From NCBI RefSeq assembly GCF_016907975.1, contig NZ_JAFBCY010000002.1, positions 310,001 through 374,000 on the forward strand: a stretch of DNA of 64,000 nucleotides, written 5' to 3'. This document shows, piece by piece, positions 1-8,525 of the stretch; position 1 is the first letter of the stretch, and every line of letters starts with the position of its first letter. Made by a program: the position numbers and the translations under genes. The DNA is from Methylopila capsulata. Its GTDB lineage: Bacteria > Pseudomonadota > Alphaproteobacteria > Rhizobiales > Methylopilaceae. The notes below the pieces were generated by a model. That model was not told the DNA's origin. It worked only from the letters and a program-made list of their open reading frames with translations, and did not search any database.

Positions 1-103
1 CAGCCGTCGCTCTGCTGCTGCGCTGACGGCAATTGGCGCCGCGCTTGCGTGCTTTGCTCGCGCCGGGCCCTCGCCCGGCCTCAGCGACCGGAGAACGCAT
101 GCC

Positions 104-1552
104 ATGTGCCGCGGCGACGACGCGACCTGCCCACAATTCGAGCTGCATTACCGCGCCTTCCGCGAGGATCTTGATCATGAGCGCCGCGGCTTCCTGAAAA
201 GCGGCTTCGTGGCGGCCGGCGGCCTCGCCACGCTGGGCGCCGCCGGCGCGTCGCTGGTGACGCCGGCCCTGGCCCAGGCGACCGCCGCGCGCACGCCTGG
301 CGAGCGCAAGCATCACTTCCTGCCGGCCAACGCCGACACCGTGCACTGGGGCTACTTCTCGAAATCGCTGAAGCCGCGGGTCGAGATCGAGAGCGGCGAC
401 ATCGTCACCATCGAGACCCTGACCCACCACGCCAACGACGACGCCGAACGCATGGTGCAGGGCGACGAGGGCGCCGAGAGCGTGTTCCTCTGGACCAAGG
501 ACAAGAAGGGCGTCGACCGCCGCGGCGCCGGGACCACCGATCCCAAGCTCTACAAGAAGGGCTCCGGCGAGGGCCAGGGCGTGCACGTCATGACCGGGCC
601 GGTCTACGTCCGCGGCGCGGAGCCGGGCGACGTGCTCGAGGTGCGCATCCTCGACTGCGCGCCGCGCCCCTGCGCCAACCCGAAGTTCAAGGGCAAGGCC
701 TTCGGCTCGAACGCGGCCGCCTGGTGGGGCTACCACTACAACGACATGCTCGACGGCGCGAAGCGCGAGGTCGTGACGATCTACGAGGTCGACGCCATGG
801 GCTCCAAGAGCTGGGCGCAGGCCGTCTACAACTTCAAATGGGTCCCGCAGACCGATCCGTTCGGCGTCGAGCACGCCACGATCGACTATCCCGGCGTGCC
901 GGTGGACCACACGAAAACCAGCCGCAACTTCGACGTGCTGAAGGGGGTGCGGGTGCCGATCCGCCCGCACTTCGGCACGCTCGGCCTGGCGCCGGCGGAG
1001 GCGGACTTCGTCGACACGATCCCGCCGAACTACGTCGGCGGCAACATCGACAACTGGCGCATCGGCAAGGGCGCGACGATGTACTATCCCGTCGCGGTGG
1101 AAGGCGGCCTGCTCTCGGTCGGCGACCCACATGCGAGCCAGGGCGACAGCGAGCTCTGCGGCACCGCCATCGAGTGCTCGCTCACCGGCGTGTTCCAGCT
1201 GATCCTGCACAAGAAGGCGGACCTCGGCGGCACGCCTCTGGAGGAGCTGAACTACCCCATGCTGGAGACCCAGGACGAGTGGCTCGTCCACGGTTTCTCC
1301 TTCGCCAACTACCTGAAGGAGCTGGGGCCGGAGGCGCAGTCCGCGATCTACGGCAAGTCCTCGGTCGACCTCGCGATGCGCGACGCCTTCCGCAAGATGC
1401 GCCACTTCCTGATGACCACGCAGAAGCTGACCGAGGACGAGGCGGTGTCGCTGATGTCGATCGGCGTGGACTTCGGCGTCACCCAGGTGGTGGACGGCAA
1501 CTGGGGCGTCCACGCCGTGGTGAAGAAGGACATCTTCGCCGGCCGCGCGTGA
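104..1552 (+). CDS. Tat-exported acetamidase/formamidase family protein
   Basis: The 482-residue protein belongs by sequence to the acetamidase/formamidase (FmdA_AmdA) family, which hydrolyses short amides to ammonia and the carboxylate. A twin-arginine motif (RRGFLK, residues 27-32) is followed by an Ala/Gly-rich hydrophobic stretch ending near ALAQA (about residue 58), so export to the periplasm by Tat is likely. Family-like blocks are DPHASQGDSELCGTAIE and a TGPVYVRGAEPGD-like strand. The ATG at 104 follows a GGAGAA-like site. The true substrate is unknown; exported members differ from the cytoplasmic FmdA. It faces the SDR gene convergently across a terminator hairpin and has no visible operon partner. 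Confidence 0.85.
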   Translation: MCRGDDATCPQFELHYRAFREDLDHERRGFLKSGFVAAGGLATLGAAGASLVTPALAQATAARTPGERKHHFLPANADTVHWGYFSKSLKPRVEIESGDIVTIETLTHHANDDAERMVQGDEGAESVFLWTKDKKGVDRRGAGTTDPKLYKKGSGEGQGVHVMTGPVYVRGAEPGDVLEVRILDCAPRPCANPKFKGKAFGSNAAAWWGYHYNDMLDGAKREVVTIYEVDAMGSKSWAQAVYNFKWVPQTDPFGVEHATIDYPGVPVDHTKTSRNFDVLKGVRVPIRPHFGTLGLAPAEADFVDTIPPNYVGGNIDNWRIGKGATMYYPVAVEGGLLSVGDPHASQGDSELCGTAIECSLTGVFQLILHKKADLGGTPLEELNYPMLETQDEWLVHGFSFANYLKELGPEAQSAIYGKSSVDLAMRDAFRKMRHFLMTTQKLTEDEAVSLMSIGVDFGVTQVVDGNWGVHAVVKKDIFAGRA

Positions 1553-1562
1553 CGCCAGATGA

Positions 1563-1592
1563 AGGGCGCGGCGTCCAGCGCCGCGCCCTTTT
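1563..1592 (+). terminator. Rho-independent terminator after the acetamidase gene
   Basis: A perfect 10-bp GC stem (1564-1573 with 579-588 of the same line, i.e. 1579-1588), a 5-nt loop and TTTT at 1589-1592 lie 11 bases after the stop codon. It separates two convergent genes. Confidence 0.8.
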
Positions 1593-1598
1593 GGTTCC

Positions 1599-2348
1599 TC
1601 AGCGCTGGCCGCCGGAGGCCGCCAGCGTTTCGCCGGTCACCCAGCCCGCCGCGTCGGAGGCGAGGAAGACCGCGACCTTGGCGATGTCGTCCGGCTGGCC
1701 GAGACGGCCGAGCGGGGTCGAGGCGATCATCTGCCGCTCGAACTCGCTGCCCATCACGCCGGCCGTATGGGTGCCTTCGGTCTCGACGCCGCCGGGATTG
1801 ACCGCGTTGACGCGGATCTTCTTCGGGCCGAGCTCAGCTGCGAGCACCCGCGTGAAGTGGTCCACCGCCGCCTTGGTCGCGCTGTAGACGGAGGTCGTCG
1901 GGTAGACGCCGCGGCCCGCGACCGACGAGACGTTGACGACCGCGCCGCCCTCGGGCCCGAAGCGCTTGGCCGCCTCGCGGATCGCGAGCAGCGAGCCGAG
2001 CACGTTGATGTCGAACTGGCGGCGGTAATGCTCGACCGTCAGGTCTTCGATCGCGCCGAACTGGTAGACGCCGGCATTGTTGACGAGCACGTTCGGTCGC
2101 CCGACGGCGGCTTCGGTCTCGTCGAACAGGCGCAGCACGTCGGCCTCCTTCGAGACGTCGCCCTGCACCGCGACCGCGCGGCCGCCGGCCGCCTGAATGT
2201 CGGCGACGACGCGGTCGGCGCCCGCCTTGTCGGACGCGTAGTTCACGACCACCGCCGCGCCCGCGACGCCGTACGCCCGCGCTATGCCCGCACCGATGCC
2301 CTTCGAGGCGCCGGTCACGATCGCGGTCTTTCCCTTGAGTTCGCTCAT
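1599..2348 (-). CDS. SDR family oxidoreductase
   Basis: A 249-residue classical short-chain dehydrogenase/reductase. The N-terminal cofactor motif TGASKGIG, the NNAG structural motif and the catalytic YSATK (Tyr-x3-Lys) with an upstream NVSS serine are all present. The length and the C-terminal GWVTGETLAASGG block match the FabG-like 3-oxoacyl reductase subgroup, but the substrate cannot be told. It lies just downstream of an ArsR regulator on the same strand, with an inverted repeat (2375-2402) between them that may be the operator. Confidence 0.9.
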   Translation of the reverse strand: MSELKGKTAIVTGASKGIGAGIARAYGVAGAAVVVNYASDKAGADRVVADIQAAGGRAVAVQGDVSKEADVLRLFDETEAAVGRPNVLVNNAGVYQFGAIEDLTVEHYRRQFDINVLGSLLAIREAAKRFGPEGGAVVNVSSVAGRGVYPTTSVYSATKAAVDHFTRVLAAELGPKKIRVNAVNPGGVETEGTHTAGVMGSEFERQMIASTPLGRLGQPDDIAKVAVFLASDAAGWVTGETLAASGGQR

Positions 2349-2374
2349 TGGATTTCCCCTGCAGCGATTTGTTT

Positions 2375-2402
2375 CGATAGTTAGATGAATGTCGAACTAT
2401 CG
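2375..2402. promoter_or_regulatory. Operator-like inverted repeat between arsR-type gene and SDR
   Basis: CGATAGTT (2375-2382) and AACTATCG (2395-2402) form a perfect 8-bp inverted repeat with a 12-bp centre. The inner bases continue the symmetry with one mismatch. ArsR-family sites are often imperfect palindromes of this size, and the site is 27 bp upstream of the SDR start. Binding by the neighbouring ArsR protein is inferred. Confidence 0.45.
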
Positions 2403-2439
2403 GGGCGCAAGGGGCCGACGCGAGGATTTTTGCGGGGCG

Positions 2440-2730
2440 TCAGATCGCGGCGAGACGCGCGAGATAGGCGGCGAGCACCTCGCGATTCAGGGTGAGGCTG
2501 GCGCACCGGCCCTCCCGGAGAATCGAGACCAGCCCGGCGGTCTCGAGCTCCTTCATGTGGTGCGAGAGGGTCGCGGGGCTGATGCCCTGCGCTTCGTGCA
2601 GGGCCGCGCAAGGGGTCGGCTCGGCGTTGCCGCCGATCTCCTTCAGGATCTGCACCCGCCGCGGCTCCGCCAGCGCGCGCGCGATGCGCTCAAACTGGCG
2701 GTCCGGCAGAGTGTCGTCGCTGTTTGCCAT
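2440..2730 (-). CDS. ArsR family winged-helix regulator
   Basis: A 96-residue ArsR-type repressor. The winged helix has the family pattern RIARALAEPRRVQILKEI, then SPATLSHHMKELETAGLV as the recognition helix, then a REGR wing. The typical metal-binding ELCVCD motif is missing; a single Cys (CAALHEA) lies in that helix, so it may sense a non-metal signal. The ATG at 2730 is preferred over a far longer upstream frame that has no family similarity. It is co-directional with the SDR gene, which is its likely target. Confidence 0.88.
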   Translation of the reverse strand: MANSDDTLPDRQFERIARALAEPRRVQILKEIGGNAEPTPCAALHEAQGISPATLSHHMKELETAGLVSILREGRCASLTLNREVLAAYLARLAAI

Positions 2731-2804
2731 GACGCTTAGGTAGTGCGTCCCGCGCGAATGTGTCGAGACGCCGCGGCATGGCGGCCGCGCCTCACCGGCG
2801 GCGC

Positions 2805-3194
2805 TCAGTCCGCGACGAGCGAGTCGACGCAGACCTTCCATTCGCCGGCGATCTTCTTCCAGACCACGACGTACTTGCCGGAATTGTCGGTCTCGCTTCC
2901 GGCGTCGCCCGTCTTGAAGGCGTAGGTCCCGACCTCGAAGGCCATCGCCCCCGCCGGGTCCACGTCGATCGTCGTCGGACCGAAGACCACGGTGTCGTTG
3001 GTGGCGGCGAGCAGGCCAGCCCAGAACTCGGCGATCGCCGCCCGGCCCGCGATGACCGGCGCGCCTGCGACCAGGATGCGGCCGTCCTCCGCATGGACCT
3101 CCGCGATCTTCGCGGCGTCGTTCGCCCGGACGGCGGCGAGCCAGACGTCGATGGCGGAGCGGATTTCCGACTCGGAATTGGATGCGAGGGACAT
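2805..3194 (-). CDS. SnoaL-like/NTF2-fold protein (SgcJ/EcaC or DUF4440 type)
   Basis: A 129-residue cone-fold protein. The N-terminus ([19 protein letters not shown]) and the later blocks FEVGTYAF and [16 protein letters not shown] follow the DUF4440/SgcJ pattern of small NTF2-like proteins. These act as enzymes or binding domains in varied pathways, and nothing here fixes the ligand. There is no signal peptide. Start ATG at 3194. It lies on the strand opposite to lepA and is probably monocistronic. Confidence 0.8.
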   Translation of the reverse strand: MSLASNSESEIRSAIDVWLAAVRANDAAKIAEVHAEDGRILVAGAPVIAGRAAIAEFWAGLLAATNDTVVFGPTTIDVDPAGAMAFEVGTYAFKTGDAGSETDNSGKYVVVWKKIAGEWKVCVDSLVAD

Positions 3195-3453
3195 GGTTCT
3201 CTCGTCTGCGGGGAGACGCGCGGGGCGCGCAAAAAGGGGGGCGGACCGGTGCGTCGCATCGGGACCGCCGGCACGCTACGACAGGACGCCCGGAGTAGAC
3301 AGCACAAGAAAACGTCATGCCTCCTTCGAAAGCGCCCGCGAGAACGGCCGCGCCCGCGGCGCGGCGACGGGGACGCGCTACCCGGTCGCGTCGAACCTCC
3401 GCCCGCCCCTTGATTCCCTTGCCGTGGGGCGCCGCGCCTGCTATCCGCCGCCC

Positions 3454-5259
3454 ATGGCCGCCGAACCCCAGACCAACATCCGCAACTTCTCGATCGTCGC
3501 GCACATCGACCACGGGAAGTCCACCCTCGCCGACCGTCTGATCCAGACCACAGGCGGCCTGCAGGCGCGCGAGATGACGGAGCAGGTGCTCGACTCGATG
3601 GACATCGAGAAGGAGCGCGGCATCACCATCAAAGCGCAGACCGTGCGCCTCACCTACCCCGCGCAGGATGGCCAGACCTACATCCTCAATCTGATGGACA
3701 CGCCGGGGCACGTCGACTTCGCCTACGAGGTCTCACGCAGCCTCGCGGCCTGCGAGGGCTCGCTGCTGGTCGTGGACGCGAGCCAGGGCGTCGAGGCGCA
3801 GACGCTCGCGAACGTCTACCAGGCGCTCGACAACGGCCACGAGATCGTGCCCGTCCTGAACAAGATCGACCTGCCGGCGGCCGAGCCCGACCGCGTCAAG
3901 GAGCAGATCGAGGAGGTCATCGGCCTCGACGCCTCCGACGCGGTGCCGATCTCCGCCAAGTCCGGCATCGGCATCGACCTCGTGCTCGAGGCCATCGTGA
4001 AGCGCCTGCCGCCGCCGAAGGGCGACCGCGCGGCGCCGCTGAAGGCCATGCTGGTCGACAGCTGGTACGACACCTACCTCGGCGTCGTGGTGCTGGTGCG
4101 CATCGTCGACGGCACGCTCAAGAAAGGGATGAAAATCCGCCTGATGGGCGCGAACGCGGTCTACGACGTCGATCGGGTCGGCGTGTTCACGCCGAAGATG
4201 ACCGACATCGCCGAGCTCGGCGTCGGCGAGATCGGGTTCTTCACCGGCTCGATCAAGGAAGTGGCCGACACCCGCGTCGGCGACACCATCACCGAGGACA
4301 AGCGCCAGACCAAGGACATGCTGCCGGGCTTCAAGCCGGCGCAGCCCGTGGTGTTCTGCGGCCTGTTCCCGGTCGACGCGGCCGACTTCGACGACCTGCG
4401 CGCCGCCATGGGCAAGCTGCGCCTGAACGACGCCAGCTTCTCCTTCGAGATGGAATCATCCGCCGCGCTCGGCTTCGGCTTCCGCTGCGGCTTCTTGGGG
4501 CTCTTGCACCTCGAGATCATCCAGGAGCGGCTGGAGCGCGAGTTCAACCTCGACCTGATCGCGACCGCGCCCTCGGTGATCTACAAGATCAACCTGTCCG
4601 ACGGGAGCGAGATCGAGCTGCACAATCCGGCCGACATGCCTGATGTGATGAAGATCGCCGAGATCAACGAGCCGTGGATCCGCGCCACGATCCTCTCCCC
4701 CGACGACTATCTCGGCTCGGTGCTGAAGCTCTGCCAGGACCGGCGCGGCCTGCAGATCGACCTCAGCTACGTCGGCAAGCGCGCCATGGTGGTCTACGAC
4801 CTGCCGCTGAACGAGGTGGTGTTCGACTTCTACGACCGGCTGAAGTCGATATCGAAGGGCTACGCCTCGTTCGACTACCACATCACCGACTACCGGGCCG
4901 GCGACCTCGTGAAGATGTCGATCCTGGTCAACGCCGAGCCGGTGGACGCGCTCTCGATGCTGGTCCACCGCACCCGCGCCGAGGCCCGCGGCCGGGTGAT
5001 GTGCGAGAAGCTCAAGGAGCTGATCCCGCCGCACCTCTTCGTCATCCCGGTGCAGGCCGCGATCGGCGGCAAGATCATCGCCCGCGAGACCATCCGCGCG
5101 CTGCGCAAGGACGTGACGGCCAAGTGCTACGGCGGCGACGCCAGCCGCAAGCGCAAGCTGCTCGACAAGCAGAAAGCCGGCAAGAAGAAGCTGCGCCAGT
5201 TCGGCCGGGTGGAGATTCCGCAGGAGGCGTTCATCGCGGCGCTGAAGATGGACGAGTGA
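3454..5259 (+). CDS. lepA: Elongation factor 4 (LepA GTPase)
   Basis: LepA/EF4 is a ribosome-bound translational GTPase that acts in translation initiation and back-translocation. At 601 residues the length is typical. The G1 loop AHIDHGKST, the G3 DTPGH and the G4 NKID are intact, and the C-terminus has the LepA-specific Lys/Arg-rich CTD ([20 protein letters not shown]). The open frame extends to 2992, but the ATG at 3454, immediately before [16 protein letters not shown], matches the family start. It is convergent with the GGDEF gene, only 9 bp away. Confidence 0.97.
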   Translation: MAAEPQTNIRNFSIVAHIDHGKSTLADRLIQTTGGLQAREMTEQVLDSMDIEKERGITIKAQTVRLTYPAQDGQTYILNLMDTPGHVDFAYEVSRSLAACEGSLLVVDASQGVEAQTLANVYQALDNGHEIVPVLNKIDLPAAEPDRVKEQIEEVIGLDASDAVPISAKSGIGIDLVLEAIVKRLPPPKGDRAAPLKAMLVDSWYDTYLGVVVLVRIVDGTLKKGMKIRLMGANAVYDVDRVGVFTPKMTDIAELGVGEIGFFTGSIKEVADTRVGDTITEDKRQTKDMLPGFKPAQPVVFCGLFPVDAADFDDLRAAMGKLRLNDASFSFEMESSAALGFGFRCGFLGLLHLEIIQERLEREFNLDLIATAPSVIYKINLSDGSEIELHNPADMPDVMKIAEINEPWIRATILSPDDYLGSVLKLCQDRRGLQIDLSYVGKRAMVVYDLPLNEVVFDFYDRLKSISKGYASFDYHITDYRAGDLVKMSILVNAEPVDALSMLVHRTRAEARGRVMCEKLKELIPPHLFVIPVQAAIGGKIIARETIRALRKDVTAKCYGGDASRKRKLLDKQKAGKKKLRQFGRVEIPQEAFIAALKMDE

Positions 5260-5268
5260 GGCGGTCGC

Positions 5269-6531
5269 TTACTCGAACGCCGCCTCGAGGCCTCGCTCCG
5301 ACCGCGTGACGACCCGGCAGGGCGCGGGGTCCTCGCCGTCCATGACCAGATCGAACCGCGTCGGCAGTTCGGCGGCGCCCAGAACGTCGAGCCGGACGCG
5401 GCCGGCCGACACCGCCCGGACGGTGCAGGGTACGCTCTCGCGGCCCGCGCCGAGCACGAGGCTCCCGCGCTTCAGAACCCGCCGCAGGCCCGCGCCCCTC
5501 CCGATAGGGCTCGCCGCCACGACGCACCTATTCCGCCCGGCGGCCTTCGCCTGGTACAGCGCCATGTCGGCGGAGCGCAGCAGCATGTCGATGTCGCAGG
5601 CGCCGTCGGCCGGCGCCGAAGTCACCCCGAGGCTAGCCGTGACGCGGAAGGTCCCCTCGCGGAACGCGTAAGTCTCGCCGCGGATCGCCTCTCGGATCCG
5701 CTCGGCGACGCTCAACGCCCGATCCGTCCCGACGTCGGGCAGCAGCACCGCAAACTCCTCGCCGCCAAGCCGCCCGATCCGCTCCCGGCCCGCGAACTGC
5801 GCGGCGCAGGCCAAGACGCTTCCGATCAGCGCCGCGTCGCCGCGATCGTGTCCGTAGGTGTCGTTCACGCGCTTGAAATGGTCGAGGTCGATGACGATCA
5901 GGCTCAGCGGGCGCTCGGCGTGGGCCGCCTGATCGATCGCTTTCTGCGCTTCGGCGCGGAAGGCGCGGCGCGACAGCGCACCGGTGAGCGCGTCGGCGTC
6001 CGCCAGCAGGCGAAGCTCCAGCTCATCGATCACGATGCGCGCGAGATCGACGAGGATCTCGCGCTCGTCGTCGGTGAACGCTCGCTGCGCCTGGTCCATA
6101 ACGCACAGAGTGCCGAGCATCTGCCCGTCGGGCGTAACCAGCGGCGCGCCCGCGTAGAACCGGATGTGGGGCTCGCCGGTCACGAAGGGATTCTGCGCGA
6201 ACCGCGGATCCCGCCGTGCGTCGGTCACGATCAGCGGCGACCCCTGCTCGATCGTGGAGCTGCACAGCGCGGGCCCTCGCGCGGTCTCCTGCGGCCCTAC
6301 GCCGTGGCGCGCCTTAAACCATTGGCGGTGGCCGTCGATCAGGCTGATCGTGACCATCGAGGTGCGAAAGACCTTCTGCGTCAGCCGGACAATCCGGTCG
6401 AACGCCTCTTCGCCCGGCGTGTCCATCACGTCGTAACGCGCAAGAGCCGCAAGCCGCAGATCCTCGCAGGACCTGCCGAGAGCATGGGCGCCCTCGGTCC
6501 CGCAGGCTGGCGTTCGCCGTTCCGCTGTCAA
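5269..6531 (-). CDS. GAF-GGDEF-PilZ-like diguanylate cyclase
   Basis: A three-part signalling protein. An N-terminal GAF sensor (about residues 25-180, starting at RLAALARYDVMDTP) is followed by a GGDEF domain with active-site GGEEF (about residues 256-260), which makes cyclic di-GMP. A C-terminal PilZ-like module (about residues 340-420) may bind the product. The RxxD product-inhibition site expected five residues before GGEEF is absent (AGRE there), so feedback by the I-site seems lost. No ATG precedes the GAF domain. The TTG at 6531 has GAGGAG six bases upstream and is preferred over the TTG at 6597. Confidence 0.88.
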   Translation of the reverse strand: MTAERRTPACGTEGAHALGRSCEDLRLAALARYDVMDTPGEEAFDRIVRLTQKVFRTSMVTISLIDGHRQWFKARHGVGPQETARGPALCSSTIEQGSPLIVTDARRDPRFAQNPFVTGEPHIRFYAGAPLVTPDGQMLGTLCVMDQAQRAFTDDEREILVDLARIVIDELELRLLADADALTGALSRRAFRAEAQKAIDQAAHAERPLSLIVIDLDHFKRVNDTYGHDRGDAALIGSVLACAAQFAGRERIGRLGGEEFAVLLPDVGTDRALSVAERIREAIRGETYAFREGTFRVTASLGVTSAPADGACDIDMLLRSADMALYQAKAAGRNRCVVAASPIGRGAGLRRVLKRGSLVLGAGRESVPCTVRAVSAGRVRLDVLGAAELPTRFDLVMDGEDPAPCRVVTRSERGLEAAFE

Positions 6532-6640
6532 CGACTGCTCCTCGGTGGAGAACGCCTCCAGACGCGCGTCGCCGGAGGCGCCTCGTCTCCGATGCAATAG
6601 GCTCTTCGGTTTACGGAGACGTTAGCGGCGGCTGCGTCTA

Positions 6641-7063
6641 TCAAACGCAGAGAAACGACCGAAGCCGATCGGCCAGCCCCGAGGGGTCCTTCAGCTCGCA
6701 CTCCCAGATCGTCAGCGCCTCCCAGCCGAGCGCGCCGAGCTCGGCGAGCGTCCGCCAGTCCCGCGCGACGTTGCGCGCGATCTTCGCCTGCCAATACTCC
6801 GCATTGGTCTTCGGCATGCGGCTCCCCCGCGGGCAATTGTGACCGTGCCAGAAGCAGCCATGGACGAAGATCACCTTCTTGCGCGAGGGGAACACGAGGT
6901 CCGGGCTGCCCGGCAGGTCCTTGCGGTGCAGGCGGAAGCGATAGCCCAGCGCATGGGCGGCGCGCCGGACCTGCATCTCCGGCTTGGTGTCGCGGCTCTT
7001 CACCGCCCGCATGACGGCGGAACGGGCTTCGGGCGTCTGCGGAGGCGCGGGGCTGCGGCTCAC
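6641..7063 (-). CDS. vsr: Very short patch repair endonuclease (Vsr)
   Basis: Vsr nicks next to T:G mismatches that arise when 5-methylcytosine deaminates. The 140-residue protein has the family core: TKPEMQVRRAAHALGYRFR, then GSPDLVF with the catalytic Asp, then VIFVHGCFWHGHNC with zinc/His ligands, then the AKIARNVARD helix. It starts with GTG, overlapping the methyltransferase stop codon as GTGA at 7060-7063, so the two are translationally coupled. Confidence 0.95.
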   Translation of the reverse strand: MSRSPAPPQTPEARSAVMRAVKSRDTKPEMQVRRAAHALGYRFRLHRKDLPGSPDLVFPSRKKVIFVHGCFWHGHNCPRGSRMPKTNAEYWQAKIARNVARDWRTLAELGALGWEALTIWECELKDPSGLADRLRSFLCV

Positions 7064-8214
7064 GCCGTGCGCCGCGCGGCCGCCCCGCGACCGAGCAGCG
7101 GCTCCAGCAGCTCATGGGCGAGAAAACGCACCACCGGCACCGCGACGCCGTCGCCCGCGAGCCGGTAGGCGTCGTTGTAGTTCGAGGGCAACGCGTAGGC
7201 GTCGTCGAGCCCCATCAAGCGTGCGGCTTCGCGCGCCGACATCAGGCGCGAGCGCACGACGCCGTTCTCGATCACCAGCAGCGTCTGACGGCTCGAGCCG
7301 CCGGCGGGCGTGCGCAGACAGCCGGCGACGCCGTCGAACCGCGCCTCCGCGCGCTGCACCTTCGCCCCCGACGCGTCGAGCCGCATGCGGCGGTAGACCG
7401 CGCCGACCCGGCGGACCTGGGAAGCCTTGAGGCTCTCGATGCGGGCGCGGTGCAGCGGCGCCATGAGCGCGAGCAGCGCCTCGGTCTCATGCGGGGCGCG
7501 CCAGGGCGCGGTCGCCGGGTCGTCTTCGACGATGTCCTCGAGCGCGCGCACATTGACGCGCGGCGGCGACAGGCGCCACCAGATCCAGGCCTTCCGCGCG
7601 GCGGGACCGAGCGCGGCGTGGGCCATGTGAAGCGCCTTCGGCCGGAAGGCGGACGGCGCGCCGTGGGCCGGATCGACGGCGGAGGCCGGCGGCTCGACGT
7701 CGTCGGCGATCGCCACGATGAAGAGGCGCGGGCGCGACTGCGGGAGGAACAGGGCGGCGTCCACCACCAGCGCGCCGAACCGGTAGCCGGCGTCGCTCAG
7801 CGCGGCGCCGATCGAGGCGAAGTCGCGCCCACCGCGCGAGGTCAGCGCCCCGCAGACGTTCTCGAGCACCAGGGTCTTCGGCGCGCGGCCTTCCGCCTTG
7901 AGCTGGAGGACCGCGTTCCAGAAGCCCCAGAACGCGCCGGAGCGCGCGCCGGCGAGGCCGGCCTTCGCGCCGGCCAGCGAGAGATCCTGGCAGGGAAAGG
8001 AGCCCCAGGCGAGATCCGCCCGCCCGGGAAGCATCGCGGGCGTGACCGCGTGGACGTCGCCCACGTGCAGGTCGTCCCCGCCGAAGTTCGCGCGGTAGGC
8101 GGCGGCCTTCTTTGGGCTGAGATCGTTCGCGAACAGGCAGCGCCAGCCGGAGCCGAGGCCGACCCGGGCCATGCCGCCGCCTGCGAAGAACTCATAGAAG
8201 GTGAGCTCGCTCAC
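7060..8214 (-). CDS. DNA (cytosine-5)-methyltransferase, Dcm type
   Basis: A 384-residue C5 methyltransferase with its motifs in order: I (FFAGGGMARVGLG), IV with the catalytic Cys (GSFPCQDLS), VI (LENVCG), VIII (QSRPRLFIV), and IX/X at the C-terminus (MSAREAARLMG and GDGVAVPVV). It transfers a methyl group from S-adenosylmethionine to cytosine in a short site that cannot be read from the sequence. No restriction endonuclease is adjacent; only vsr follows, so it looks like an orphan methylase. It starts with GTG. Confidence 0.93.
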   Translation of the reverse strand: MSELTFYEFFAGGGMARVGLGSGWRCLFANDLSPKKAAAYRANFGGDDLHVGDVHAVTPAMLPGRADLAWGSFPCQDLSLAGAKAGLAGARSGAFWGFWNAVLQLKAEGRAPKTLVLENVCGALTSRGGRDFASIGAALSDAGYRFGALVVDAALFLPQSRPRLFIVAIADDVEPPASAVDPAHGAPSAFRPKALHMAHAALGPAARKAWIWWRLSPPRVNVRALEDIVEDDPATAPWRAPHETEALLALMAPLHRARIESLKASQVRRVGAVYRRMRLDASGAKVQRAEARFDGVAGCLRTPAGGSSRQTLLVIENGVVRSRLMSAREAARLMGLDDAYALPSNYNDAYRLAGDGVAVPVVRFLAHELLEPLLGRGAAARRTA

Positions 8215-8248
8215 GCCGCCGCCGCCGGATGGCCGCCGCCAGCCGCGT

Positions 8249-8440
8249 TCAGGCGACCTCCGTGGTGGTGTCGACCACGTCGGCGTCCGGAACGTTCTTC
8301 TTGATGGATTCGATCGCGCTCTTGGCCGAGGCCTTGGTGGTGTAGCCTTCGGAGCCGAACATCGGCTCGCCGTTCGACGCGACGTAGCGGAACCGGAATT
8401 CGCCCTTCTTGTCTTTGTAGATTTCGAACTTCGCGGCCAT
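8249..8440 (-). CDS. YegP family (DUF1508) small protein
   Basis: A 63-residue protein made of one YegP/DUF1508 repeat (AAKFEIYKDKKGEFRFRYVASNGE ... TTKASAKSAIESIKKN), a fold seen singly or in tandem in many bacteria. Its biochemical role is unknown. The ATG at 8440 is chosen because GGGAG lies six bases upstream; the ATG at 8446 would abut that site. It lies between the methyltransferase and dnaE2 on the same strand. Confidence 0.85.
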   Translation of the reverse strand: MAAKFEIYKDKKGEFRFRYVASNGEPMFGSEGYTTKASAKSAIESIKKNVPDADVVDTTTEVA

Positions 8441-8525
8441 TTTCATCTCCCGTTACGGGTCTGCAACGCCCGACTCGCAGGCTATGTCCAACTTCGCGCG
8501 CCCGCCAAGCGGGAAGCGGACCGCG

